A stretch of 60,167 nt of DNA from Metabacillus lacus (GTDB lineage: Bacteria > Bacillota > Bacilli > Bacillales > Bacillaceae): the NCBI RefSeq assembly GCF_009674805.1, contig NZ_WKKI01000021.1:1-60167 (forward strand). Direction: 5' to 3'. The notes below the pieces were generated by a model. The model worked only from the letters and a program-made list of their open reading frames with translations, did not search any database and had not been told where the DNA came from. Made by a program: the position numbers and the translations under genes. Below, one piece after another: positions 29,261-38,969 of the stretch (position 1 is the stretch's first letter; each line of letters begins with the position of its first letter).

Positions 29261-30325
29261 TTAAGCCTCCCCCAAGTAGCTTAAATAATTTTTGTAAATA
29301 TGTTCCCTTAACATGTTCTCTTGAAGTTTTCCATCCAGAGATTTAAACAGCAAATATTTAAGTTCCTGCGGCACTTCCCTGTTTACATATATGGCAAATG
29401 ATTTTCTATCAGAAGAGTTATCTTTAGCTAAAGTTAACTGATTTTCTACTTCTTCAGCCAAAACAGCCAATTGATGATCAAGTGTTGATTGAAACAACTC
29501 AATCTCTTTTCTGAATTCTTCGGGCATTTTAACGATCAATTCTTCTATTTCACCTTCTGCCCAATATTGAGTTTTAATCTTCTGTGAAAGTCCGTATGCA
29601 ATTCTATGAATGTCTAAGTAGTTATTTCCCTTTACTTTCAATCTTCTTCCGTTTGACCATCTAAGAACCCATCCCTCACTATTGTGATGAATCGTTTCCT
29701 TTAGTTGAAGTGCTTCTTCAACAGTTAACTGAATTTGTTCAGTCACTTTCATACCTAACAAATCTCCAAGCTGCTTTAATTCGTTATAATGGTAATCATG
29801 GCCTGTGAATCTGTTTATTGCGCCAATTATAATAAAGTCTGAAACACCCTCATAATCCACTACTACTCTAGTAGAAGGGTCAATAATTTCAACAAGCAAC
29901 GTTAATTCGCTGGGAATTGTGACAGAAGAATATCTCGAATCCCAAATAGCTTGTGCTGCTTTAGCTTGTTCCGACTCGAATGAACCTCTCGTAGACCAAT
30001 ATAGTTTGTTATCAATTCTGTAGCAAATCCCAAGTGATCCATCATGCTTAATAGTAAATTCCGGAGACTCATGAAAAGGAATGTCATGTTCTAACTCAGG
30101 CAATTCACCAAAGTTAAAGAATTTAGGGAATGGCCTTGCTACTATTTCACCTGTTATTTCATTTAGGATTAATCCTCTACAGTTCAGTGTGATATCATTC
30201 CATCTTTTTTCATAGGTAGCATTTTCAGTGTAATTGAGGATAATGATATGCGGATGTTCCGGATGACTTCTTTTAGTAATGAATTTATTTTCCACTTCTA
30301 ACATGTACTGCTCTTTAGTAAACAT
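29261..30325 (-). CDS. RNA ligase (T4 Rnl1-like)
   Basis: A 354-aa ATP-dependent RNA ligase. Motif I KHDGS has the nucleotidyl-accepting Lys at 93, close to Lys99 in T4 Rnl1. Motif Ia-like CRGLI (49-53), motif III YWSTRGSF, motif IV EGWVLRW and motif V LKVKGNNYL follow in order. The C-terminal 90 residues are helical, the likely substrate-specific domain. AAGGAGGGAT precedes the ATG. It is first in a two-gene operon with the kinase-HD gene. Together they give the healing and sealing steps needed to repair cleaved RNA, such as tRNA cut by an anticodon nuclease. Confidence 0.87.
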   Translation of the reverse strand: MFTKEQYMLEVENKFITKRSHPEHPHIIILNYTENATYEKRWNDITLNCRGLILNEITGEIVARPFPKFFNFGELPELEHDIPFHESPEFTIKHDGSLGICYRIDNKLYWSTRGSFESEQAKAAQAIWDSRYSSVTIPSELTLLVEIIDPSTRVVVDYEGVSDFIIIGAINRFTGHDYHYNELKQLGDLLGMKVTEQIQLTVEEALQLKETIHHNSEGWVLRWSNGRRLKVKGNNYLDIHRIAYGLSQKIKTQYWAEGEIEELIVKMPEEFRKEIELFQSTLDHQLAVLAEEVENQLTLAKDNSSDRKSFAIYVNREVPQELKYLLFKSLDGKLQENMLREHIYKNYLSYLGEA

Positions 30326-30681
30326 GGGTATCCCTCCTTAACTCATGCTGCTCATGCACCTATGGCAGTCTGTATTACCAACATGTTTCCTTAAATAATT
30401 TTGTTTGCTGCAAATGGCAAAATACGCAAAGTATATAATGTAAGATTCATTTTCTTTGAACCAGGAGCTTTCTTTTTGAAAAAAAAATCCATAGCTGACT
30501 TCTACTTGATATTTATGGAATGAATGTTATCATTGACTATTTTTTGTGTCAACGTGATGCAGGGGAAATGGGGTTTGATCGTGCATGTTATCTTAAAAAA
30601 GTTTAAGTTTAATAAGTATGGCAAAAGATTTTCAATTATTAAAAACAGTTTATAAATTCACTCTTTACCATTAAGATTTTA

Positions 30682-30727
30682 TTGACAGTTGGCGTGTTGA
30701 ACATTACTATTGATAATGGTTATCAAT
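30682..30727 (+). promoter_or_regulatory. Sigma-A promoter with a Fur-box-like operator before nikA
   Basis: TTGACA (30682-30687), 17 nt, TACTAT (30705-30710) form a near-consensus promoter. A perfect inverted repeat ATTGATAA-TGG-TTATCAAT (30709-30727) overlaps the -10/+1 region. Its core TGATAATGGTTATCA matches the Bacillus 7-1-7 Fur box TGATAATNATTATCA at 14 of 15 positions. It should repress the operon when iron is sufficient. The rest of 30326-30680 holds no gene. Confidence 0.75.
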
Positions 30728-30748
30728 TTCAACGGGAGAGGATATTTC

Positions 30749-32374
30749 ATGTATCATTCAATAGTAAAAAAACGATTTATATTCTTGTCTGCAATCATTT
30801 TCATTCTATCTTTTACTTTACTTGGGTGCTCAAATGCAAGTGATTCAGTGGAACCCTCAGCTTCAACTAATAGCAAAATGGTTACGTTTGCTTGGCCAAG
30901 AGATATAGGTGAAATGAATCCACATGTCTACAATCCATCTCAATTGTTCGCTCAATCTATGATTTATGAAACACTAGTTAGTTATCAAGATGGGGGAGAG
31001 GTAAAACCACAATTAGCAGAGTCCTGGAACGTTTCCCCAGATGGAAAAGAATATGTTTTCAATTTACGTCAAGATGTGAAATTTTCTGATGGCTCAAATT
31101 TCAATGCTGAGATTGTGAAAAAGAATTTTGATAGTGTTTTAGATCACAGAGAAAGACATAGTTGGTTAAGGTTTATTTCGTTAATTGATCAAACAGAGGT
31201 GATCGATGAACATACATTTAAGTTTACATTAACAGAACCATACTACCCGACAATTCAGGAACTGGCTGTTGTTCGTCCGGTGCGTTTTCTTGGAGAAGCG
31301 GGCTTTCCGGAAGACGGTGACACTTCAAAAGGGATAGCAAAGTCCGTTGGAACAGGTCCATGGGTATTAGATGAATACAAAGTAGATGATTTTGCTACTT
31401 TTAAACATAACGAAAATTACTGGGGAGAATTACCTGATATAGAGAAAATTACGGTTAAAATCATCCCTGATGCGGAAACGCGTGTACTAGCTTTTGAAAA
31501 AGGTGAATTAGACCTTATATTTGGTGAAGGTATTATGAATATAGACGCTTTTAATTCATTAACATCTACAGGTTCTTATGATAGTAGTATTTCCGAACCA
31601 GTGGCAACTAGAATACTGGTCATGAATACGAATAGGGATACGCTTTCAGATATCCAAGTTCGTCAGGCTTTACATTACGGTTTTAATAAGGAAGCAATTG
31701 TGAAGGGCGTAACATCTGATTTGGAAGAGAAAGCTGACTATATCCTATCAAGCAACTTCCCATACACTTCAAATGTTCATGCAGCCACGGTTGATTATGA
31801 TGTGAATAAAGCTCAGCAATTATTAGATGATGCAGGATGGAAGGTAACAGAAGGAAAAGCTGTTCGTGAAAAAGCCGGGAAACCACTTGAAATTCAATTG
31901 ATGTATAATTCTGCTGAATCCATTCAAAAAACGATGGCAGAAGCACTGCAATCTGAGTGGGCGCAAATCGGTGTGAAGTTAAATATTGAGGGAGTTGAAC
32001 TTCCTACTCAGGTTGAAAGATTTAATAAGAATGACTTTGACATGAATTTCTACAGTAACTGGGGTGCTCCGTATGATCCCCATGCTTTTGTAAATGCTGT
32101 TGCAACAGAAGGATTTGGTTTTAGGGAAGCTATATCATCTTATCCAAACAAGGATGAATTGTTGAGCCAAATTGCTGCTGTTCAACAAACAACTGACGAA
32201 AATGAGCGTCAAGAACTATACACATCCATTTTAGGTTCATTACAAGACCAAGGTGCAATTGTACCAATTTCATATATCAGGCAGATTGCAATCTATCAAA
32301 AAGGTGTCTCTAATTTCACATTCCCTGCTAACCGTGATGAGCATCCTTTTAAAGGTCTTCGTATCGAGGAGTAA
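30749..32374 (+). CDS. nikA: Nickel/peptide-type ABC transporter substrate-binding lipoprotein (NikA-like)
   Basis: A 541-aa lipoprotein with a basic N-terminus, a hydrophobic helix and lipobox LLGC (Cys27), then a low-complexity Ser linker. The mature part is an SBP_bac_5 fold: FAWPRDIGEMNPHVYNP, QLAESWNVSPDGKEYVFNLR, VKFSDGS, GTGPWVL and IQVRQALHYGFNKEAI. It is closest to NikA-type proteins that bind nickel-chelate or metallophore complexes. ATG 30749 has GGGAGAGGA upstream. The Fur-box promoter suggests a metal-chelate cargo, possibly iron-linked. Exact substrate is unproven. Confidence 0.85.
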   Translation: MYHSIVKKRFIFLSAIIFILSFTLLGCSNASDSVEPSASTNSKMVTFAWPRDIGEMNPHVYNPSQLFAQSMIYETLVSYQDGGEVKPQLAESWNVSPDGKEYVFNLRQDVKFSDGSNFNAEIVKKNFDSVLDHRERHSWLRFISLIDQTEVIDEHTFKFTLTEPYYPTIQELAVVRPVRFLGEAGFPEDGDTSKGIAKSVGTGPWVLDEYKVDDFATFKHNENYWGELPDIEKITVKIIPDAETRVLAFEKGELDLIFGEGIMNIDAFNSLTSTGSYDSSISEPVATRILVMNTNRDTLSDIQVRQALHYGFNKEAIVKGVTSDLEEKADYILSSNFPYTSNVHAATVDYDVNKAQQLLDDAGWKVTEGKAVREKAGKPLEIQLMYNSAESIQKTMAEALQSEWAQIGVKLNIEGVELPTQVERFNKNDFDMNFYSNWGAPYDPHAFVNAVATEGFGFREAISSYPNKDELLSQIAAVQQTTDENERQELYTSILGSLQDQGAIVPISYIRQIAIYQKGVSNFTFPANRDEHPFKGLRIEE

Positions 32375-32393
32375 GCGACAGGAGTTTTTTCAA

Positions 32394-33338
32394 ATGGGTA
32401 CTTATATTTTGAAACGAATGATAACCATTATTCCTATTTTTTTAATAGCTGCTTTATTAACATTTGGAATGATACGCCTATCACCAGTTGATCCTGCTGA
32501 AGCATACTTAGCCGCTGCGAATATCCAGCCGACAGAAGAGTTATTGGCAGAAATAAGGAAAGAATTTGGCTTAGATCAACCCCTTCTTGTGCAGTATGTA
32601 AACTCCGTTATTCAGATATCCCAATTAAACTTTGGGGTATCTTATGTAACGAATAAATCGGTATGGGGAGAAATATCTTCACGAATACCTGCAACGATTC
32701 AGTTAACAGCAGGGAGCCTCATCATCGCCATTCTGGTAAGTATCCCACTCGGATTTTTAGCAGGCATAAAGAGAAACAGTGGAATTGACCATTTTAGTCG
32801 ATTCCTCTCTTTTATTGGTGCATCTATTCCATCATTTTGGCTCGGATACTTGTTCATATATTTCTTTTCAGTACAATTAGACCTCTTCCCGGTACAAGGT
32901 ACGGGAACATGGAAACATTTAATTCTACCCTCTCTCACTTTGGCATTCCCTTTAATAGCACTGTATACTCGTCTGCTGCGGGCAAGCGTGATTGAAAATT
33001 TACAAGAACCTTATGTGCTCTTTGCAAGGACGAGAGGGGTCCATGAAAAGGTTATAATGGGCAAACATGTTCTTCGGATTGCTATTTCTCCAATGATCAC
33101 TGGACTGGGAATGAATTTGGGAAACTTAATGACTGGAGCTGTTATTGTAGAGGCCGTCTTTTCATGGCCAGGGTTTGGACGGTATTTTATTGAGGCTGTT
33201 TTTAACCGTGATGTCCCTGTGATTCAAGGATATGTGCTATTGGCAGCTGGTATATTTCTAATAAGTAACTTACTAGTCGACATGATTCAAATGTATATTG
33301 ATCCCCGCATTTCGAGAAAAGGAAGTCAGTACCAATGA
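32394..33338 (+). CDS. nikB: ABC transporter permease, NikB/DppB type
   Basis: A 314-aa inner-membrane permease with six helices. It starts YILKRMITIIPIFLIAALLTF and has DQPLLVQYVNSV, GVSYVTNKSVW and the EAA-like loop TRGVHEKVIMGKHVLR near residue 220. ATG 32394 has GACAGGAG upstream. The longer open frame into nikA is spurious. Overlaps nikC by 4 nt. Confidence 0.88.
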   Translation: MGTYILKRMITIIPIFLIAALLTFGMIRLSPVDPAEAYLAAANIQPTEELLAEIRKEFGLDQPLLVQYVNSVIQISQLNFGVSYVTNKSVWGEISSRIPATIQLTAGSLIIAILVSIPLGFLAGIKRNSGIDHFSRFLSFIGASIPSFWLGYLFIYFFSVQLDLFPVQGTGTWKHLILPSLTLAFPLIALYTRLLRASVIENLQEPYVLFARTRGVHEKVIMGKHVLRIAISPMITGLGMNLGNLMTGAVIVEAVFSWPGFGRYFIEAVFNRDVPVIQGYVLLAAGIFLISNLLVDMIQMYIDPRISRKGSQYQ

Positions 33339-34165
33339 TAGCGAAGTTTTGTGATGTTTTTAAAAATCAAATTGTGATTGTCCTTTGTTCTTTCATTATA
33401 GTAGTGTTGTTTTTGATCACGATACTTGCCCCGTGGCTTGCACCGAATGATCCTGTTTTGGTGAATGTAGCTCATAAATTACAATCTCCTTCTTTAAATT
33501 ATCCATTAGGCACGGACCACTTAGGCAGATGTACGTTTTCACGCATCCTATTTGGAGCTCGAATCTCACTTGGGTTTGCTATGATCATTTTTATTTCAGC
33601 TCTAAGTATAGGTTTAATCATCGGAATGATTGCTGGGTACAAAGGTGGCTGGATAGATCAATTGTTAATGAGGATCTGTGATGGGTTAATGGCAATTCCA
33701 AGTCTTTTATTTGTTCTTGGGTTCGTTGGTATTTGGGGAGCAGGACTTAAACAAGTCGTTTTAGGCTTAATCCTCGTACAATGGGTTTATTACGCGAGGA
33801 TCATTAGAGGAATGGTGCTGAGCCTGAAAGAACAGAACTACATTACTGCAGCTAAAATCAGTGGTTCTTCTACGTGGACCATTATGAAGAAACATATTTT
33901 CCCTAATGTTATACCGCCGATAGCAGTATTGGGAACATTGGAAATGGGTTGGGCTATCATGAATTTATCATCTATGTCCTTTTTAGGTTTAGGTGTGCAG
34001 CCTCCTGCACCTGAGTGGGGAGCAATGATTTCTGAAGGGAAGTCCTATATCAGAACTAATCCAACACTAATGATGTACCCGGGAATCATGATTGTGTTAG
34101 TCGTTGCTACCTTTAATTTACTAGGCGAATCATTATCTGAGAGATTTGGAGTATCACGTCGATAG
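33335..34165 (+). CDS. nikC: ABC transporter permease, NikC/DppC type
   Basis: A 276-aa permease. It has the DppC N-terminal APWLAPNDPVLVN...YPLGTDHLGRCTFSRILFGAR pattern, GLIIGMIAGYKGGWID and the EAA loop ITAAKISGSSTWTIMKKHIFPN. It pairs with NikB to form the channel. Confidence 0.88.
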   Translation: MIAKFCDVFKNQIVIVLCSFIIVVLFLITILAPWLAPNDPVLVNVAHKLQSPSLNYPLGTDHLGRCTFSRILFGARISLGFAMIIFISALSIGLIIGMIAGYKGGWIDQLLMRICDGLMAIPSLLFVLGFVGIWGAGLKQVVLGLILVQWVYYARIIRGMVLSLKEQNYITAAKISGSSTWTIMKKHIFPNVIPPIAVLGTLEMGWAIMNLSSMSFLGLGVQPPAPEWGAMISEGKSYIRTNPTLMMYPGIMIVLVVATFNLLGESLSERFGVSRR

Positions 34166-34185
34166 TGGAAAAGGACTGGTGAACA

Positions 34186-35016
34186 ATGAAGACAGCTGAA
34201 AAAGATATATTAAGCGTAAAAGACTTACATGTACAAGTGAAAACCAGCGAAGGTTTTTTAACACTTGTTCACGATATTACTTTTGGAATAAAAAAAGGAA
34301 GAATATTAGGTCTTGTTGGGGAAAGCGGTTGTGGGAAAACCGTTACAAGTATGTCAATCTTGCAGCTTCACAACAAGAAAAATTTAGATGTCAGCGGGAG
34401 CATTACACTCCAAGGCAGAGAGTTAAATGGTCTGGAAAACAAAGAAATGCGAAAAATACGAGGAAAAGAAATAGCTTTTATTATGCAAAATCCGATGAAT
34501 GCTTTTACTCCCGTGTTTACAATCGGGCATCAATTTGTTGAAACAATTAAATCTCATACCTCATTGAACAAAAAGCAGGCAAGAGAACTTGCGATGAATG
34601 TGATGGAAAGTGTAAATTTGCAAGATCCTCAAAAGTTGTTTAAAAATTATCCATTTGAATTGAGTGGAGGCATGCTTCAACGAGTCATGATTGCTATGGC
34701 CGCATGCTTACAACCTTCTGTTATTATTGCAGATGAACCAACTACAGCATTGGATCTTCATAGCCAGTTACTGGTCCTTCGTCTATTAGACAAGGTTCGC
34801 TCCGAGTATGGAACATCTATTTTACTCATTTCACATGATCTCGGAGTCATTTCAGAAATGGCAGATGATGTTATCGTAATGAATCAGGGGAAAATAGTTG
34901 AATCAGCAAACGTGTTTGATTTATTTGATCATCCAAGTCATGAATATACGAAGAAGTTATTAAGGAACAGAACTACTTTATATACTGAGAAAAAACCTTA
35001 TAGCTATTCGTTTTGA
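34186..35016 (+). CDS. nikD: ABC transporter ATP-binding protein, NikD/DppD type
   Basis: A 276-aa ATPase with Walker A GESGCGKT, Q-loop FIMQNPMNAFTP, signature LSGGMLQRVMIA, Walker B VIIADEPTTALD and an H-loop LISHD. It lacks the full C-terminal Oligo_HPY extension that longer DppD proteins have, as is common for NikD. It is 20 nt after nikC. Confidence 0.88.
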   Translation: MKTAEKDILSVKDLHVQVKTSEGFLTLVHDITFGIKKGRILGLVGESGCGKTVTSMSILQLHNKKNLDVSGSITLQGRELNGLENKEMRKIRGKEIAFIMQNPMNAFTPVFTIGHQFVETIKSHTSLNKKQARELAMNVMESVNLQDPQKLFKNYPFELSGGMLQRVMIAMAACLQPSVIIADEPTTALDLHSQLLVLRLLDKVRSEYGTSILLISHDLGVISEMADDVIVMNQGKIVESANVFDLFDHPSHEYTKKLLRNRTTLYTEKKPYSYSF

Positions 35017-35048
35017 TTATGTATTAAATATTCCGAGAGGTGAAATCA

Positions 35049-35879
35049 TTGAGCTTATTGCAGGTAAAACAAGTACACCATAGCTTTTATACTAAGAAGC
35101 AGCTATTTAAAGCTAATAGTCACTCCAATCATGTTCTTAATGATATTTCCTTTACTATTGAAGAGGGAACATGTTTGGGCTTGATAGGTACAAGCGGAGC
35201 CGGAAAAAGCACCTTAGGAAAAGTAATTCTAGGGATACAACGTCCCAAACAAGGTCAAGTTTTGTTTCAAGGATATGACATATATAATGCCGGAAGTAGT
35301 GATCAACAAAAAATACGCCGCGATCTGCAAGTTGTTTTCCAGGATTCATATTCATCTGTAAATCCTCGGATGACAGCTGAACGTATTATCAGCGAACCCT
35401 TAGAGAACTATGAGAAATTAACGAAAGGGGAACAAAGAAGAAGAGTAATCGGGCTGTTAGAAAAAGTGGGATTAAGTGAGGGGGATTTAGAAAAGTACCC
35501 CCATCAATTCAGCGGCGGACAACTCCAAAGGATTAATATTGCCAGAGCTATCGCACTAAAGCCAAAATTAATTGTCCTTGACGAATCAGTTAGTAGTTTA
35601 GATATGGTCACACAAAGCATGATTCTGCAATTATTAAGAGAATTAAAGGATGATTTCGGTTTATCTTATCTATTTATTACACATGATATTAAAGCTGCTT
35701 TTTCAATATCTGATGTAATTGGTGTGCTGGAACAGGGAGAATTGATAGAGCTCTACGATTCAAAAGATCAATTTTTTTCATCAAAGCACCCTGCAGTTAT
35801 ACGATTAAGAAACTCCGTGCTTGCTGAACACCCAAGGTTTCGATCAATTCCAAGTCGAGTGAAAGGGTATAACACATAA
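35049..35879 (+). CDS. nikE: ABC transporter ATP-binding protein, NikE/DppF type
   Basis: About 276 aa. Walker A GTSGAGKST, signature FSGGQLQRINIARAIA, Walker B LIVLDESVSSLD (Ser replaces the usual Pro after Glu), H-loop FITHD. The TTG at 35049 is preferred because GAGAGG sits 8 nt upstream; a GTG at 35040 overlaps that site. It completes a five-gene importer nikABCDE. Confidence 0.86.
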   Translation: MSLLQVKQVHHSFYTKKQLFKANSHSNHVLNDISFTIEEGTCLGLIGTSGAGKSTLGKVILGIQRPKQGQVLFQGYDIYNAGSSDQQKIRRDLQVVFQDSYSSVNPRMTAERIISEPLENYEKLTKGEQRRRVIGLLEKVGLSEGDLEKYPHQFSGGQLQRINIARAIALKPKLIVLDESVSSLDMVTQSMILQLLRELKDDFGLSYLFITHDIKAAFSISDVIGVLEQGELIELYDSKDQFFSSKHPAVIRLRNSVLAEHPRFRSIPSRVKGYNT

Positions 35880-36028
35880 CATTATGACTGGATATGGATA
35901 ACGTAGAATTGAAAAAATGATGTTGTGTCACTGCATATTAAAGTGGGGTGACTCTTTTTGTTATGAACTAAATACAATAGCTTTTAGCACTTTAAAATCT
36001 TAATGAAATACATAAAAGGTGAAATGTT

Positions 36029-37390
36029 ATGAAACTGGCAACACAACCTGCAAAAATACAAACCAATGCTGTTATTTCAAATAGAGCGTACTTAGCTCTG
36101 GCTGTTCCTCTCATTATATCGGGAATTTCAACACCTATATTAGGAGCTGTTGATACGGCTGTAGTTGGCCGAATGCCTGATGCATCTTTTATAGGTGGAG
36201 TTGCCGTTGGTGCTCTCATCTTTAATACGATGTACTGGTTACTGGGCTTTCTACGTGTAAGTACATCGGGATTTACCTCGCAGGCACAAGGATCAAATAA
36301 CGAAAAAGAAATAACTTTAACTTTTTTGCGGCCTATGGTCATTGCTGTCTTGTTTGGTATCTTTTTTATTCTAATGCAATATCCCATTTTACAGGCTGCT
36401 TTATATTTAGTTGGGGCAGGTGAAGCGGTCACTGGTCATGCGGCAACGTACTTTTCCATTCGAATTTGGAGTGCACCATTTTCATTACTTAGCTATGTGA
36501 TTATTGGCTGGCTTGTAGGACTTGGAAAGGTTGTGTACTCTCTAGCTACACAAATATTTATGAACGTATTAAATATTTTACTGGATTTTATTTTTGTACT
36601 AGGTTTTGGATGGGGGGTAGCTGGAGTTGCCAGTGCCACATTAATTGCTGAAATCAGTGCCGTTATTTTTGGGTTATGGATTATTTTTCGAGCTAAACAA
36701 ATTGATATATCAAAAATAAAAATCAACATGATGTTAGAATCTGCTCCTCTCATGAAAATGTTAAAAGTAAATGGTGATTTGTTTTTACGAACAGTCTGTC
36801 TCTTAACAATGACTGGAATCTTTACATCAAAAGGGGCGAGCATGGGGGAGGTAACACTTGCTGCTAATGCTGTATTATTGCAAATTCATTACCTTATGGC
36901 CTACTTTTTTGGAGGGTTTGCAAATGCATCTAGTATTTTGATAGGAAGAGCAATTGGCGGCAAAAGTGAGGCTTTGTATAATCGGGCTTATACGCTATCT
37001 GCGCAATGGGGAATCTTATCCGCGATTGTACTTTCGGTTTGTATCTATTTATTCGGCGAACATATTGTTTCATTATTTACTACGATATCAACTGTTAAAG
37101 AGATGGCCAATTCGCTTTTAATATGGATGATCATTTTTCCTTTAGTAGGATTTTGGTATGCACAATTAGAGGGCATTTTTTCAGGGGCAACAGAGGCGAA
37201 GTTTATCCGAAATTCTATTATTCTTGCATTACTTATATTCTTGATAGCTAACTGGTTGTTTTTCCCGATTCATCACAACGATGGTTTATGGCTTGCGTTT
37301 AGTTTATTTATGTTATCACGCTCTTTATTTTTATGGATGTATGTACCAAAGCTAAGAAGGAAAATAGCGGTGTTTGAAAAGACGGGCTGA
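36029..37390 (+). CDS. MATE-family efflux transporter (DinF-like)
   Basis: A 453-aa protein with about 12 membrane helices in two halves. The opening ALAVPLIISGISTPILGAVDTAVVGRM is the MATE/DinF signature. MATE pumps expel drugs or other cations using Na+ or H+. AAAAGGTG precedes the ATG. It lies 150 nt after nikE in the same direction and could read through from it; a role in export of a metallophore is possible but only suggested by position. Confidence 0.88.
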   Translation: MKLATQPAKIQTNAVISNRAYLALAVPLIISGISTPILGAVDTAVVGRMPDASFIGGVAVGALIFNTMYWLLGFLRVSTSGFTSQAQGSNNEKEITLTFLRPMVIAVLFGIFFILMQYPILQAALYLVGAGEAVTGHAATYFSIRIWSAPFSLLSYVIIGWLVGLGKVVYSLATQIFMNVLNILLDFIFVLGFGWGVAGVASATLIAEISAVIFGLWIIFRAKQIDISKIKINMMLESAPLMKMLKVNGDLFLRTVCLLTMTGIFTSKGASMGEVTLAANAVLLQIHYLMAYFFGGFANASSILIGRAIGGKSEALYNRAYTLSAQWGILSAIVLSVCIYLFGEHIVSLFTTISTVKEMANSLLIWMIIFPLVGFWYAQLEGIFSGATEAKFIRNSIILALLIFLIANWLFFPIHHNDGLWLAFSLFMLSRSLFLWMYVPKLRRKIAVFEKTG

Positions 37391-37481
37391 CATGAGTTAG
37401 TGAAAAAATGATTGATCTAGCAAAGGAACTTTTGGATTCTGCTGTTAAGTTGGATTATTTTCATAAACAATTACCTTGAAG

Positions 37482-37509
37482 AGTTCACTTGCAGAAAGTG
37501 AACTTTTTT
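37482..37509 (+). terminator. Terminator after the MATE gene
   Basis: AGTTCACTT/AAGTGAACT stem followed by TTTTTTG, about 90 nt past the stop. Confidence 0.82.
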
Positions 37510-37867
37510 GTCATGAAGTAACAGGAGTAGTTCATTTATTTTTAAAGGTAATTGGTGAGAGGTTGGAAGGTAAAATAGCCTATGTTGTTCTTTATATACA
37601 TTTCGTATTTTTTAGGGGTTGTTAAGCCATAGTTGAAGGTGGATACAATATAAAAAGAATCGCTCCAAAATACAGTCCTTGATTCGGGAAGTGATGCTCA
37701 GGTCCTCATGGACAAAAACGCAAATGCATACAGAGCCACTCCAACGCCAGGAGTATAAAAAATCTTTATCCAAGACGCATCCATGTGCATCAACTCCACT
37801 CACTAGTGTAAACATTTCCCAACAACATTGTCACAATAGAAGAAAAAGCATAAGCATCCATAGCACT

Positions 37868-37893
37868 AACCTCTCAAAGAACTTTTGAGAGGT
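37868..37893. terminator. Hairpin in the MATE-degV gap
   Basis: A perfect 11-bp stem AACCTCTCAAA/TTTGAGAGGTT with a short GAAC loop. It could end a transcript from either side. The stretch 37510-37867 between the two hairpins holds no supported gene. Confidence 0.6.
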
Positions 37894-37913
37894 TTATTTG
37901 ATTTTGTTTCCAG

Positions 37914-38064
37914 CCCTGCCCACACTCTTAATGAAACTATAAATCATATTGGAGTAATTGATATTCAGTGGTTTGAGCTCTTATTTAAAGGTGAAATGAA
38001 TACAATGGCGAAAGTATACAGTATCTTACATAATGCTAAGATGGTTTTTTCTAGTCCAGTTTAG
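37914..38064 (+). pseudogene. C-terminal gene remnant (DinB-like?)
   Basis: An open reading stretch without a start encodes TLNETINHIGVIDIQWFELL and then VYSILHNAKMVFSSPV before a TAG. The first part is reminiscent of the N-terminal helix of DinB-family metal-dependent hydrolases. It is preceded by a hairpin and has no ribosome site. I treat it as a decayed gene piece with low certainty. Confidence 0.3.
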
Positions 38065-38117
38065 CATGAGACAGGAAAAATGAACGGAGACCTGACTATA
38101 ACCAAGGGGGAATTACA

Positions 38118-38969
38118 ATGCGCAGGATCATTTTATCGACCGAAAGCGGTGCTGATTTGCCGGAAGATTTGGCCCAAACATATGATATTCAAGTTGTTCC
38201 CATGCACATCATTATGGATGGAAAGGACTATTTAGACGGTTCTCTGCCGGTCGAGGATATTTATGATTATTATGATCGCACGAAGAGTATCCCTACTACG
38301 ACTGCTACAAATGTTTATGAGTATCAAGAGTTTTTTGCGAGTATAAGAGAGAAGTTCCCGGATTGTATCATGATTCATATTGGTTATACGTCAAAAGCGT
38401 CTTCTTCTTTTCAAAATGCTCTGATTGCTGCCGAAGAAATTGAAGACATTTTTCTGATTGATGCACTGAATGTGACCGGGGGATTAGCAGCGATTGTCCT
38501 GTATGCCGCTCAACTGCTAGAAAAAGAACCTGGCATTGAGCCGGAACATCTAGTTGAAAAGGTAGAGTCTGTCGTTCCTAAATCAAGGCTGGCTTTCATT
38601 CCGGGAAGTCTGGAATTTCTTAAAGCAGGCGGCCGGGTAAGCAATATGGCATCTTTGATTGGCGGTCTCTTGAAGATAAAGCCATGCATAGAATTGAAGG
38701 ATGGAAAGCTGATGTCGACAAAGAGATATCGCGGGAAAATGAGCGGGGCCACTGAAAAACTTTTTCATGATTATTTAACAGAATTCAATATTGATAGAGA
38801 GCAGCTCTATTTTATCTACTCCATCGGCCTCGAGGAAAGTGTGAAGGAACAGATGAACGAAGCAGCTAAGAAAAATGGATTTCAACATGTCAGATGGATA
38901 CAGGCGGGCGGGATGATCTCGACCCATTCGGGACCCGGGGGCTTTGGAGTAGCCGGGCTGGAGCGGTAG
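38118..38969 (+). CDS. DegV family fatty-acid-binding protein
   Basis: A 283-aa two-domain protein. N-terminal IILSTESGADLPEDLAQTYDI, the IPTTTATNVYEY stretch, GYTSKASSSFQNA, and the second-domain SLEFLKAGGRVSNMASLIGGLLKIKPCIEL are hallmarks. The end THSGPGGFGVAGLER is conserved. DegV proteins (FakB-like) bind a fatty acid; some deliver it to the FakA kinase. AGGGGGAAT precedes the ATG. It stands alone. Confidence 0.93.
   Translation: MRRIILSTESGADLPEDLAQTYDIQVVPMHIIMDGKDYLDGSLPVEDIYDYYDRTKSIPTTTATNVYEYQEFFASIREKFPDCIMIHIGYTSKASSSFQNALIAAEEIEDIFLIDALNVTGGLAAIVLYAAQLLEKEPGIEPEHLVEKVESVVPKSRLAFIPGSLEFLKAGGRVSNMASLIGGLLKIKPCIELKDGKLMSTKRYRGKMSGATEKLFHDYLTEFNIDREQLYFIYSIGLEESVKEQMNEAAKKNGFQHVRWIQAGGMISTHSGPGGFGVAGLER

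Noticed and set aside
37564-37867. Short overlapping frames on both strands between the MATE gene and degV
   Set aside because: No family resemblance, no ribosome site; treated as non-coding.
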